Shown here: piece by piece, positions 41,221-49,430 of the stretch
Layout of the letters: each line of letters starts with the position of its first letter
How positions within the stretch are numbered: position 1 is the stretch's first letter
DNA from: Fibrobacteria bacterium
GTDB taxonomy: Bacteria; Fibrobacterota; Fibrobacteria; UBA11236
Reading direction: 5' to 3'
NCBI GenBank assembly: GCA_021155885.1
Contig: JAJNBB010000005.1
Coordinates: 1 to 61,177, forward strand
Length of the DNA stretch: 61,177 nucleotides
Notes under the pieces: model-generated
The model's input: the letters and a program-made list of their open reading frames with translations, nothing else
Databases searched by the model: none
Told to the model about the DNA's origin: nothing
Program-made: the position numbers and the translations under genes

Positions 41221-42567
41221 ATGTCCGATCTGATCCGCCGCGACCTGGCCCATCTTTGGCATCCCTGCTCCCAGATGAAGGACTACGAGGATTTCCCCCC
41301 GGTGGAGGTCACGGGGGCCGCGGGGTCCTACCTGCACCTCCGGAACGGCTCGCGGCTCATCGACGCTTCGTCGAGCTGGTGGTGCAAGTCCCTGGGCCAC
41401 GGGCACGCGCGCCTGCGCGCCGCGCTGTCCCGGCAGGCCGATCGGTTCGAGCACGTGATCTCCGCGAACACGGCGAACGAAACCTTGGTCGGGCTTTCCG
41501 AACGGCTGGCGGCCCTGTGCCCCCCGCTCGACAAGGTGTTCTACGGGGGCGACGGATCCACCGCCGTGGAAATCGCCCTGAAGATGGCCTTGCATGCGCA
41601 ACGCATCCGCGGGCAAACGCAGCGCGTGCGATTCATCGCGCTCGAAAACGGCTATCACGGCGAGAGCGGGCTCGCGCTCGCGGTCAGCGATTTGGGATTG
41701 TACCGCGAACCCTACGCCGAAGTCCTGCCGGAACCCGTCATCCTGCGCGGCCTGCCCTACGTGGCCTCCTCCGCCGATCCCCTATGGAACGACTGCGGCC
41801 CGGCGTGGCCCGCGCTTCAGGCGCAGCTGGAAGTCCACGCGCGCACGGCCGCCGCGCTGATCGTGGAGCCCGTGCTGCAGGGCGCGGGCGGCATGCGCGT
41901 CTACAGCCCCGACCTGCTGCGCCGCCTGCGCGCCTGGACCCGCGCCCACGGAGTCTATCTCATCGCCGACGAAATCCTCACCGGTTTTTGGCGCACGGGA
42001 GAGAAGCTGGCCTGGGACCACGTGCGCGGCGGCGCGGACGCCGCGCCCGACCTGCTGTGCCTGTCGAAGGGCCTGACCGCGGGCTGGCTTCCGTTCTCGG
42101 CGACGCTCGTTCATCCCGAATTGTACGCGCTCTTCTACGCCGACTACGGGCGGGGTCGCGACTTCCTCCATTCGAACACCTATTCGGGCAATGCCCTGGG
42201 CGCGGCGGTGGCCGCGGAGGCGCTGTCGATTTACGACGAGCCCGGCTTCGGCGAAAGCGTGGCGGCGTTGTCCGCGCGACTGGCCGCGGCTTGGACGCAC
42301 GCGGCCGAAGCCACCGGCGCGCTGGAAAACCTCCGCGCGGTCGGCGCCGTGGTCGCCGCGGATCTCCGGCTGCCGGAGAGTCTGCGCGGGCGCCGCGCCG
42401 GTTTCGAGGTCTTCCGGGAGGCCGTCGCGCGGGGCGCGCTCCTGCGTCCCCTGGGCGACACTTTGTATTGGCTGCCGCCCTTGAACACGGAGGAGGAGAC
42501 GGTGGACGAATTGACTCGCATTACCATCGAGAGCATTCAGGCAGTGCGGCGGCGGATGGGGTTTTAG
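41221..42567 (+). CDS. bioA: Adenosylmethionine-8-amino-7-oxononanoate aminotransferase
   Basis: Transfers the amino group of SAM to KAPA to give DAPA in biotin synthesis. The 448 residues start with the diagnostic LAHLWHPCSQMKDYE, followed by DASSSWWCKSLGHGH near 43-57, YGGDGSTAVEIALKMA near 108-123 and the PLP Lys in CLSKGLTAGWLP near 280. HSNTYSGNALG-type sequence near 318 supports the phosphate site. Typical length. It is separated from bioB by 35 kb and followed by a GTTGTTGG-type repeat. Confidence 0.96.
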   Translation: MSDLIRRDLAHLWHPCSQMKDYEDFPPVEVTGAAGSYLHLRNGSRLIDASSSWWCKSLGHGHARLRAALSRQADRFEHVISANTANETLVGLSERLAALCPPLDKVFYGGDGSTAVEIALKMALHAQRIRGQTQRVRFIALENGYHGESGLALAVSDLGLYREPYAEVLPEPVILRGLPYVASSADPLWNDCGPAWPALQAQLEVHARTAAALIVEPVLQGAGGMRVYSPDLLRRLRAWTRAHGVYLIADEILTGFWRTGEKLAWDHVRGGADAAPDLLCLSKGLTAGWLPFSATLVHPELYALFYADYGRGRDFLHSNTYSGNALGAAVAAEALSIYDEPGFGESVAALSARLAAAWTHAAEATGALENLRAVGAVVAADLRLPESLRGRRAGFEVFREAVARGALLRPLGDTLYWLPPLNTEEETVDELTRITIESIQAVRRRMGF

Positions 42568-42568
42568 A

Positions 42569-42688
42569 GGTTGTTGGTTGTCGGTTGTTGGTTGTTCGCG
42601 AAACGGGAGACGGTTGATTCATTTAAGCGGGCTGGATGCTGTTTTCTGTGTTTTTCCGACAACTAACAACCAACAACCGACAACCACC
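42569..42688. repeat. GTTGTTGG-family inverted repeat after bioA
   Basis: Left arm 42569-42596 starts one base after the bioA stop (GGTTGTTGGTTGTCGG then TTGTTGGTTGTT); right arm 42657-42688 (CGACAACTAACAACC then AACAACCGACAACC). The loop is about 60 bases. Beyond the right arm a TTAGATTTCA sequence (42741-42750) resembles the promoter motif for the next gene. Confidence 0.82.
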
Positions 42689-42823
42689 AAAAGCTTTCCC
42701 GTCCCCTCCCAAGCCTCCAATCCCCGCCGAAAAGCGTTTATTAGATTTCATCTCCTCAAGCCCGTACCCCAAAATCGGCCGTTTACAGGCTGGAATCGGG
42801 AATGGACGCAGAAGGATAACCGC

Positions 42824-43174
42824 ATGAAATACTTGGTTTTTGTCGAAGACGCCGCCAGCCGCAAGCAAATCGAGGATTTGCTCACTTCCACCTCCCAGTC
42901 GTTCGACTCGCTGAGCCTGGCCGACATGCTGGTCAAGGGCAAGGCGGACGGCTACGGCGGAATCGTGACCGAGCACGAAACCTGGCAACGCAGCGCCTCG
43001 GTGCTGCGTTATTTCGAGACGCTGGACGCGCTGAACCAGAAGCCCGTGCTCGTGTTCAGCAAGCTGAAGAAGCAGGGCGGCATCAAGCTGCGCCGCACCA
43101 AGGCCTTCACGGGCTCCAGCCCCCTGCCCGCGCAGGCGAAGGACGTGCAATCCCTGCTGCAGCAAATGGCCTAG
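42824..43174 (+). CDS. Receiver-like small protein without a phosphorylation site (unknown)
   Basis: 116 residues. KYLVFVEDAASRKQIEDLL at the start, ADGYGGIVTEHETWQRS in the middle and KPVLVFSKLKKQGG later follow the beta-alpha order of a receiver domain, with E-D at the acidic-pocket position, but the position of the phosphoacceptor Asp reads TEH. A pseudo-receiver is therefore possible; this is inferred from a weak pattern. AAGGA lies about 8 bases before the ATG at 42824. It lies 15 bases before the methyltransferase gene of the bacillithiol operon and may be co-transcribed. Confidence 0.6.
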   Translation: MKYLVFVEDAASRKQIEDLLTSTSQSFDSLSLADMLVKGKADGYGGIVTEHETWQRSASVLRYFETLDALNQKPVLVFSKLKKQGGIKLRRTKAFTGSSPLPAQAKDVQSLLQQMA

Positions 43175-43189
43175 GCCGGCCCCTCCCTC

Positions 43190-43945
43190 GTGCGGGCTTC
43201 CGTGCAGAAAAAGGAATGGTTCGAGCGCTGGTTCGGGGAAGAGTATAAGGCTCTCTACCCGCACCGCGACGAAGCGCAGGCGGCGGCCCAGGCCGACGTC
43301 GTCGCGCGCGCGGCGGGCGCTTCGCCGGGCTGGCGCATTCTCGACGTGGGGTGCGGCGCGGGCCGTCATTTACGCGCCTTGCGTGCTTCCGGTTTCCGGG
43401 TCTTCGGCGTGGATCTCAGCGCGGTCCTGATCCGGGACGCCCGGGACGCCGGCCTGAACGTGGCCCGCGCCGACATGCGCCGGCTTCCCTTTCGCGACCG
43501 CGCCTTCGACCTCGTCACCTGCTTCTTCACATCCTTCGGGTATTTCGACACGGTCGAGGAGGACGTCGCGGCGCTCGCCGAATTCCGCCGCCTCGCGCGC
43601 CCTTCCGGATTCCTGTTTCTCGACCTTCCCAACGCCGCGTACCTGACCGGCCATCTGGTCGCCGACGAGGTGGTGGACCTCGCCGGCCGCCGCGTCGAGG
43701 TGGAACGCCGGCTCCAGGGGGATTCGGTCTTCAAGCGCCTGCGCATCCCGCGCCGCCATTCCGATGAAAAACGCGACGAAGAGTATTTCGAGGAGCGCGT
43801 CCGCCTGTTTCCGCCCGAGCGCCTGGAGCCCATTTTGCGCGAGCTGCGGCTCGAAACGGTCCGTGTTTTCGGCGACGAACGGGGCGCGCCCTTCGACCCC
43901 GCGCTTTCTCCCCGCATGAGCCTGCTGCTCCGGTGCCCCGCATGA
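43190..43945 (+). CDS. Class I SAM-dependent methyltransferase, first gene of the bacillithiol operon
   Basis: About 251 residues from a GTG (43190; another GTG at 43202 is possible). WFERWFGEEYKALYPHRDEAQAA leads into motif I ILDVGCGAGRH near 50-60, VFGVDLSAVLI, ADMRRLPFRDRAFDLV and FFTSFGYFDT near 115-124, typical of a methyltransferase subgroup common in Bacteroidota and Chlorobi. Its stop overlaps the bshC ATG (ATGA), followed by bshB and bshA, all overlapping. Chlorobi convert bacillithiol to N-methyl-bacillithiol with a SAM methyltransferase (NmbA). This gene is a strong candidate for that role by context; I have not compared the sequences. Confidence 0.82.
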   Translation: MRASVQKKEWFERWFGEEYKALYPHRDEAQAAAQADVVARAAGASPGWRILDVGCGAGRHLRALRASGFRVFGVDLSAVLIRDARDAGLNVARADMRRLPFRDRAFDLVTCFFTSFGYFDTVEEDVAALAEFRRLARPSGFLFLDLPNAAYLTGHLVADEVVDLAGRRVEVERRLQGDSVFKRLRIPRRHSDEKRDEEYFEERVRLFPPERLEPILRELRLETVRVFGDERGAPFDPALSPRMSLLLRCPA

Positions 43946-45564
43946 AGGAGGTCTCCGTTCCCCTTCGGGACGCCGCGTCCCGGTATTTGAGGGAGCATGC
44001 GGAAGGGTCGCCGCTTTACCCCGCCGGAAGCCTGGCCTCGGGCGCGGCGCGGGAGAAGCGCGCGCGCAAGCTGGACGCGTGGCCCGGAGACCGCGCGGCG
44101 CTTTCCGCCTGGCTCGCGGAGCAAAATTCCCCCGACATCCTCGGGCCCCTGCATCCGGCGCAAGCGAAAAATCTCGCCGCCGCCGCGCAGTCCGGCGCGT
44201 TGTTCGTGCTGACGGGCCAACAGCCGGGACTGCTCGGGGGTCCCGCGCTCGCGCTGCACAAGGCGCTCACCACCGTGGCGCATGCGCGGGCCGCCGCCGC
44301 CGCCTTGGGTCGTCCCGTGATTCCGGTCTTCTGGGCGGCGGGCGACGACTCCGATCTCGCCGAATCCAACGCCGCGGAATTCCTCGAGCCGGCGGCCGCG
44401 ACATCGGGCGTATCCCTGAACTTCGACGATCCCGAGGAAGCGATCCCGATGAGCCTGCGCATCCCCGCCGAGGCGGAGCGCGCGCGGCTGCTGGAATCGC
44501 TGCCCGCCGCTTGGGACGAAGAAACCCGCGCCCTCGCGCGCGCGGCCTACGGAGGCCCGGAAGCGCGCGACCGGAGCCTCACGCAAAGCTTCCTGCGCCT
44601 GATGCAGGCCTTGCTCGGGGACACGGGCCTGCTCTTCGTCGACGGGTTCGCCGCCGCCGCGCGCGCGCAGGGCACCCTGGCGCGGGTCGCGCGCGATGCC
44701 TCCGGGTTCCACGAGGCGCTGGCGCGGGGGACGAAGCGCCTGGCCGACGCCTTGAACCAGCCCCCGCAGGTGCCCGTGCGGCCGGGCACGGTGCCCGTGT
44801 TCCTGCTGGAGAACGGAAGGCGCGAACGGTTGTTCGTCTCCGACTCGGGACGCCTTTATACGGCGGGCGCCGAGGCGCGCGACCTGCGGCCGGAACTGGC
44901 GTCGCGCGCGCTGCTCCACAGCGCCTTGACCCGCCCGCTCGTCGTCGAGGCATTGTTCCCCGCGCTGGGCCATGTGCTGGGGCCCGCGGAGCTGCGCTAC
45001 TTCGCCCAGATCGCCGACGTCTTTCCGGCCTTCGGGCTTTCCTTCCCGCTCCTGGCCCCGCGCGACCAAAGAATGCTCGTGCCGGCTTCCGGCTGGAACG
45101 CCCTGGAAGCTCTCGGCTTCCGCCCCGAGGAATTGTTCGACCTGCGCCCCTCGCTGGCGCGCGAGCGCCTGACGGAGCGGGCCTGGCAGGGACACCCCGC
45201 CGCGGCCAACTTCCCCGAAGGCGCCCAGCGCGGCCTCCTGGAAGCCCTGAAGGCTTACCAGGCGCGCTGGTTCCCCGGGGCGGATTTCGACGCCTCCCAT
45301 CGCCGCCTGGGCCGCGCCTTTGGACATTACCGGGAGCAGGCGCGCAAGCGCGTGTTCGAGCAAAAGGGCGCCGAGGCCCTCCAGGCGCTGCAGCCGTTGC
45401 TGCGTTGGCTGGGCAACGGCGCGCAGGACCGGCACCTGAATTCCCTGTCGCTGCGCCACGCGCTCGGCGCCGGAGGATTCGCGGCCTGGAAGGAGGCGCG
45501 GCCGGATCCCCAGGGCTCCGCGTGCGCGACGCCCTGGACGGACGAGAAAGGACTTTTCGCATGA
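43942..45564 (+). CDS. bshC: Bacillithiol biosynthesis cysteine-adding enzyme BshC
   Basis: BshC attaches cysteine to GlcN-malate in the last step of bacillithiol synthesis. The 540 residues show VLTGQQPGLLGGPALALHK near 90-108 and VIPVFWAAGDDSDLAE near 128-143, hallmark sequences of the family, and a C-terminal helical region with FGHYREQARKR-type sequence. The ATG at 43942 was chosen over a GTG at 43933 because it forms an ATGA overlap with the methyltransferase stop. It overlaps bshB by 4 bases. Confidence 0.95.
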   Translation: MKEVSVPLRDAASRYLREHAEGSPLYPAGSLASGAAREKRARKLDAWPGDRAALSAWLAEQNSPDILGPLHPAQAKNLAAAAQSGALFVLTGQQPGLLGGPALALHKALTTVAHARAAAAALGRPVIPVFWAAGDDSDLAESNAAEFLEPAAATSGVSLNFDDPEEAIPMSLRIPAEAERARLLESLPAAWDEETRALARAAYGGPEARDRSLTQSFLRLMQALLGDTGLLFVDGFAAAARAQGTLARVARDASGFHEALARGTKRLADALNQPPQVPVRPGTVPVFLLENGRRERLFVSDSGRLYTAGAEARDLRPELASRALLHSALTRPLVVEALFPALGHVLGPAELRYFAQIADVFPAFGLSFPLLAPRDQRMLVPASGWNALEALGFRPEELFDLRPSLARERLTERAWQGHPAAANFPEGAQRGLLEALKAYQARWFPGADFDASHRRLGRAFGHYREQARKRVFEQKGAEALQALQPLLRWLGNGAQDRHLNSLSLRHALGAGGFAAWKEARPDPQGSACATPWTDEKGLFA

Positions 45565-46307
45565 CCGCTGCAAAAAAAGGCGTCGATTTCATGGCGGTGG
45601 CCGCGCACCCGGACGACGCGGAGCTGTTCGCGGGCGGCACTATCCTCAAGCTGCGGGGAATGGGCCGCACGGGCGTTCTCGTAGACATCAGCGACGGCGG
45701 CGCGGGCACGCGCGGCTCGGCGGAGATCCGCGCGCGCGAGGCCGCGGCGGCCGCGAAGGCGCTGGGCGTGCGGCGCGTATGCCTCGGGGAACCCGACGGC
45801 CGCCTGCGCAACACGCTGGAGGCCCAGTGGAAATTGATCGAGGCCATCCGCCGCTTCCGTCCCAAGGTGGTGTTCACCCACCACCCCGCCGAGGAGCATC
45901 CCGACCACGGAGCCACGGCCGCGCTGGTGAAGGAGGCCGTGTTCCGCTCCGGCCTCTCGAAGCTCGACGTTCCCGGAGAGCCGCATCGCCCGGGCCGGAT
46001 CTACTACGCCGTCGCCTCCGCCACGTCCGTTCTTCCGGCCTTCTGCGTGGACGTCACGGCGCAATGGAAGGACAAGCTGCGCGTCATTCGCTGCTACGAG
46101 AGCCAATTTTTCACCCCGGCCGGCGCGAAGGCCGGGCGCTACCCGGGCAAGACCGATCTGTCCACCCCCGCCTTCATGGAGGCCGTGGAGATCCGCGGAC
46201 GCTTCTACGGCGCGCGCATCCGCCGCCGCTATGCCGAGGCGTTCTGGTGCGAGGAAACCGCCGAAGTCATCGACCCCACCGCCTTGGGCGGAGAAAGATT
46301 CCCGTGA
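45561..46307 (+). CDS. bshB1: Bacillithiol biosynthesis deacetylase BshB1
   Basis: This LmbE-type zinc hydrolase deacetylates GlcNAc-malate. The 248 residues carry AAHPDDAELFAGG near 13-25 (zinc ligands His, Asp), GEPDGRLRN near 76, and HHPAEEHPDHGAT near 106-118 (the third zinc ligand and active-site His). The ending GRFYGARIRRRYAEAF is typical of BshB1. The start overlaps the bshC stop by 4 bases (ATGA), and its stop overlaps the bshA start. Confidence 0.94.
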   Translation: MTAAKKGVDFMAVAAHPDDAELFAGGTILKLRGMGRTGVLVDISDGGAGTRGSAEIRAREAAAAAKALGVRRVCLGEPDGRLRNTLEAQWKLIEAIRRFRPKVVFTHHPAEEHPDHGATAALVKEAVFRSGLSKLDVPGEPHRPGRIYYAVASATSVLPAFCVDVTAQWKDKLRVIRCYESQFFTPAGAKAGRYPGKTDLSTPAFMEAVEIRGRFYGARIRRRYAEAFWCEETAEVIDPTALGGERFP

Positions 46308-47455
46308 ACGGACGCGCTAAAACATCCCGCATGAAAATCGGAATCACCTGCCATCCCACCGTGGGCGGCAGCGGCATCCTGGCCTCGGAGCTGGGAAAAT
46401 ACCTGGCCCTGCGCGGGCATTCCGTGCATTTCATCACGATGAGCGTTCCCTACCGGCTCCGCGAGGAGTTCCACGAGAACCTGTTCTTCCACAACGTCGA
46501 GGTGGAACCCTACCCGCTCTTCGAGCACACGCCTTACAACATGGCCCTCGCGGCCAAGATGCGCGAGGTCGCCGAAGAGGAAGGCCTCGATCTGCTGCAC
46601 GTGCACTACGCGATCCCGCACTCCATCAGCGCCTACCTCGCCGCCCAAATGCTGATGCCGCGCCGCCTGCCGATCGTGACCACCCTGCACGGCACCGACA
46701 TCACCCTGGTCGGGCAGGACAAAAGCTTCTTCGAGCTGACGCGTTTCGGCATCGAGAACAGCACCATCGTCACGGCGGTATCCGACGCGCTCAAGCGCGA
46801 GACCGAGGAGATCTTCCGGCCCTCGAAGGAGATCCGCCGCATCCACAACTTCGTCGACGCGAGCCATTTCCGCAAGCAGCGCGGGCCGTGCCACCGCGAC
46901 ACGTTCGCGAAGCGGGGGCAGTTGGTGTACATGCACAGCTCGAACTTCCGGCCGGTGAAGCGCGTGGAGGACGTGGTCAAGGTTTTCGCGCGGACGGTCG
47001 AGAAGGTCGACGGGGTGCTGGTAATGATCGGCGAAGGCCCGACGCAGCGCGCCGCGCGCGAACTCGCGCAAAAGCTGGGCGTGCTGGACCGCGTGCGGTT
47101 CCTCGGCAACCAGATGGACGTCGCGGGCCTGATGGGCTGCGGGGACGTGTTCCTGTTCCCGTCGGAAACGGAGAGCTTCGGCCTCGCCCCCCTCGAAGCG
47201 ATGGCCAGCGAAATGCCGGTGATCGCCTCCCACAGCGGGGGAATCCCCGAAGTCGTGACGCACGGCGAAGTCGGGTACCTGACCGAGGTGGGAGACGTGG
47301 ACGCGATGGCGGCCCATGCCATCGAACTGGGCCTTTCCGAGGAGTTGCGGGCGCGCATGGGGCGCGCCGGGCGCGCGCGCGCCGAGACCGTGTTCCCGGC
47401 CTCGAAAGCGGCGGACGAATACGAGGCGGTCTACCGCGAGGCGATCGAAGGCTAA
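46304..47455 (+). CDS. bshA: Bacillithiol biosynthesis glycosyltransferase BshA
   Basis: This GT4 enzyme joins UDP-GlcNAc and L-malate to GlcNAc-malate, the first step. The 383 residues (from GTG 46304, which overlaps the bshB stop; ATG 46331 is an alternative) have KIGITCHPTVGGSG at the N-terminus, LHGTDITLVGQD near 130, the donor-site RPVKRVEDVVKVF near 215 and the E-x7-E motif ESFGLAPLEAMA near 290. With bshB and bshC it completes the bacillithiol pathway in one operon. Its end overlaps the convergent M23 gene by 4 bases. Confidence 0.95.
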   Translation: MNGRAKTSRMKIGITCHPTVGGSGILASELGKYLALRGHSVHFITMSVPYRLREEFHENLFFHNVEVEPYPLFEHTPYNMALAAKMREVAEEEGLDLLHVHYAIPHSISAYLAAQMLMPRRLPIVTTLHGTDITLVGQDKSFFELTRFGIENSTIVTAVSDALKRETEEIFRPSKEIRRIHNFVDASHFRKQRGPCHRDTFAKRGQLVYMHSSNFRPVKRVEDVVKVFARTVEKVDGVLVMIGEGPTQRAARELAQKLGVLDRVRFLGNQMDVAGLMGCGDVFLFPSETESFGLAPLEAMASEMPVIASHSGGIPEVVTHGEVGYLTEVGDVDAMAAHAIELGLSEELRARMGRAGRARAETVFPASKAADEYEAVYREAIEG

Positions 47456-48027
47456 AAACTCGGGGTTCGACCGGGATCCCGGAGCAGCGGCATGGGATTG
47501 ATCGGGCCTTGCAAAGTGTAGACCCCGAAATGCAGGTGCGGCTTGCCGCCGCGCGCGTTTCCGGTCGCGCCCACGTAGCCGATCACGGTGCCGGTATCGA
47601 CCCGATCGTTCGCCTTGAGGCCCTCGGGATACCGGTCCAGGTGCGCATAGTAGTATACGCGCCGGCCCGCTCCCATCACCCACACCGTGAGCCCGCCGAG
47701 GCGGTTCTCGCCGATGCGCGTCACGTATCCCGTCGTGGCCGAGTACACGGGAGTCCCGCGCGGGGCGAAGAGATCCTGTCCTTGATGCTTGCGGCCATCG
47801 GGCCGGCCGGCTCCCCAACTGTCGTAGAGTCGATGGACGCGCGTCGTGCGCAGGGGAAGGATCAGCACGGAATCGGGAGGCTGCGCGGCGAGGCGCAGCA
47901 TGCGGAAGTGCACGGCGATGCCGTGAAAGAATCCCGCGACGTCTTCCCGGAGCGAAGCCCGCGCCGGCGCGGGAGACAGCAAGGCGATCCCCGCCAGGAC
48001 AACGGCGAATTTCCCGAATGCGCGCAT
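47452..48027 (-). CDS. Exported M23-family metallopeptidase
   Basis: 191 residues with a signal peptide (FAVVLAGIALLSPAPARA). The LytM domain has the zinc ligands H-x3-D in KHQGQDLFAPRGTPV near 80-94, the catalytic His in YYYAHLDRY near 126 and HLHFG near 165. All ligands are kept, so it should cut peptidoglycan cross-bridges. It is one of several minus-strand envelope genes. A 28-base gap separates it from the lipase upstream. Confidence 0.9.
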   Translation of the reverse strand: MRAFGKFAVVLAGIALLSPAPARASLREDVAGFFHGIAVHFRMLRLAAQPPDSVLILPLRTTRVHRLYDSWGAGRPDGRKHQGQDLFAPRGTPVYSATTGYVTRIGENRLGGLTVWVMGAGRRVYYYAHLDRYPEGLKANDRVDTGTVIGYVGATGNARGGKPHLHFGVYTLQGPINPMPLLRDPGRTPSF

Positions 48028-48055
48028 GGGCCCTCCGGCCCTTTAACATACGAGG

Positions 48056-48886
48056 CTAGCGCGGCTGAAGCGTATCCAGGCGGGCGAGATAATTGGCCAG
48101 CAAATGATCGAGGGCGGCCTCGGCCTGCGCCTGGCCCTCCCATTCCACCGGATCGAGGTTGCGGAAATAGTGGCGGCGCAGGCACTCGTAGGTCGTGTCC
48201 TCGAGGAGAATCTCGCGGCCGAAGTGCGCGAACGAGCCGATCCGGCGTCCTCCGGGCATCCATTCCAGCGGCGGGACCAGGGGCACGACGTCGCGGCCGT
48301 TGACGAAGCGCGTGAGGTCCGCGGAGCCGTACTTGCGCGCGCCCTCGATGTTCGTCACCTTGGGCTGGCCGAAGGTGTAGGCGCGCACGGGGTAGTCCCG
48401 CGCCTGCAAGTGCAGGGTCGTGACGGCCGCGACCGCGCCGCCCAGGCTGTGGCCGGTAAGCAGGGTCTGGTAATCGGGCCGGAGACGGGGGAGCAGCAGC
48501 GGCAGAAGTTCGTCGGAGGCGCTGGCGAAGCCGCGGTGCAGGAAGATCCCCAGGGCGGTATCGGGGTGGTGCGCGTATTGGGCGTCGAGCCGCACGTCGC
48601 CGACGGTTTGCGTGCCGCGGAAGGCGACCCATTGCACGCGGAGCGAATCATTGCGCTGCACGTAGGCCCGGGCTCCCGTGGACGGCCCGGTGAGGATGAA
48701 GCAGGAGTCGGCCGCGCAGGACCGCAAAATGACGGAATCGGGGAGATAGGCGAGGTCCGCCTTGCGGGCGAGCGCCAGGGCTTCCCGCAAATCGACGCGG
48801 ACATCGTCGGGACAAAGTTTCTTGGTGGGCGCGCAGGCCGTCCAGGCGAGCGAAAAAGCGACGATCGTGACAGCTCGATATTCCAT
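48056..48886 (-). CDS. Lipase class 3 family lipoprotein
   Basis: 276 residues. The N-terminus ends in the lipobox LAWTAC (Cys near 18), so it is a lipoprotein. The fungal-type lipase_3 domain has VAFRGTQTVGDVRLD near 82, the nucleophile elbow TGHSLGGAVAA near 135, FGQPKVTN near 165 and DVVPLVPP near 190 with the catalytic Asp; the His is probably in RRHYFRN near 235. It should hydrolyse lipids or esters at the envelope surface. Confidence 0.85.
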   Translation of the reverse strand: MEYRAVTIVAFSLAWTACAPTKKLCPDDVRVDLREALALARKADLAYLPDSVILRSCAADSCFILTGPSTGARAYVQRNDSLRVQWVAFRGTQTVGDVRLDAQYAHHPDTALGIFLHRGFASASDELLPLLLPRLRPDYQTLLTGHSLGGAVAAVTTLHLQARDYPVRAYTFGQPKVTNIEGARKYGSADLTRFVNGRDVVPLVPPLEWMPGGRRIGSFAHFGREILLEDTTYECLRRHYFRNLDPVEWEGQAQAEAALDHLLANYLARLDTLQPR

Positions 48887-49004
48887 GATCTACCTATAAT
48901 CCATAATGTAACGATTTGGAATATAGGCGGCGCGCCGGGTCCGCGCGCGGGAAATCCGGGGAAAAACAAGGGGCCCGCGGCGGGACGGATCGTTATGCCG
49001 GCAA

Positions 49005-49355
49005 TTATGCCGACAAGGAGGCCATTTGGGCGCCCAGATCCGCGGCCCGGATGCGCCGGTGGCTCGCGTGCCAGATCACACCGCCGTTCGCCAAAACCAG
49101 GATCTGCGGCGATTCATGGCGGATCCCGGTCTCTTCCTCGATTTTCCGCGAGGCGGGTCTTGCCTCCAGGACGTCCACGCTGAAAAGTTCGGTCCCTTCG
49201 GGAGCGTCCTGCGCGAAAGCCTCGAACTCTTCGAGGGCCGTTTCGGAAATGGAACAAATGGGGCTGTGCTTGTAGATCACCACGGTTCGGGAGGCGGCGA
49301 GCGCGAGAACGAATTCCGCGTCCTGGACCGAGTGAATGGGACGGATCGGGGCCAT
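49005..49355 (-). CDS. ytxJ: Bacillithiol-dependent monothiol bacilliredoxin, YtxJ family
   Basis: About 116 residues of thioredoxin fold. VVIYKHSPICSISETALEEF near 27-46 holds the single active-site Cys in SPIC-S, and the pattern ESPQILVLANGGVIWHASHRRI near 84-105 with its cis-Pro (SPQ) is typical of YtxJ (DUF2847). These proteins reduce bacillithiol mixed disulfides. Its location 1.5 kb from the bsh operon links synthesis and use of the thiol. The ATG at 49355 was used; an upstream TTG (49370) would overlap the promoter-like GTATCTTTGT at 49367-49376. Confidence 0.87.
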   Translation of the reverse strand: MAPIRPIHSVQDAEFVLALAASRTVVIYKHSPICSISETALEEFEAFAQDAPEGTELFSVDVLEARPASRKIEEETGIRHESPQILVLANGGVIWHASHRRIRAADLGAQMASLSA

Positions 49356-49366
49356 GGGAGCGATAT

Positions 49367-49376
49367 ACAAAGATAC
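49367..49376 (-). promoter_or_regulatory. Candidate -10/-7 element before ytxJ
   Basis: On the minus strand GTATCTTTGT, identical to the element before pabAB, ends 11 bases before the ATG at 49355; no Shine-Dalgarno sequence lies between. Confidence 0.4.
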
Positions 49377-49430
49377 CCGGCCGGGTCGAAGCGCCTGCGG
49401 CGCCAGGCGAGAAACCCGGGCGCCCTTCCC

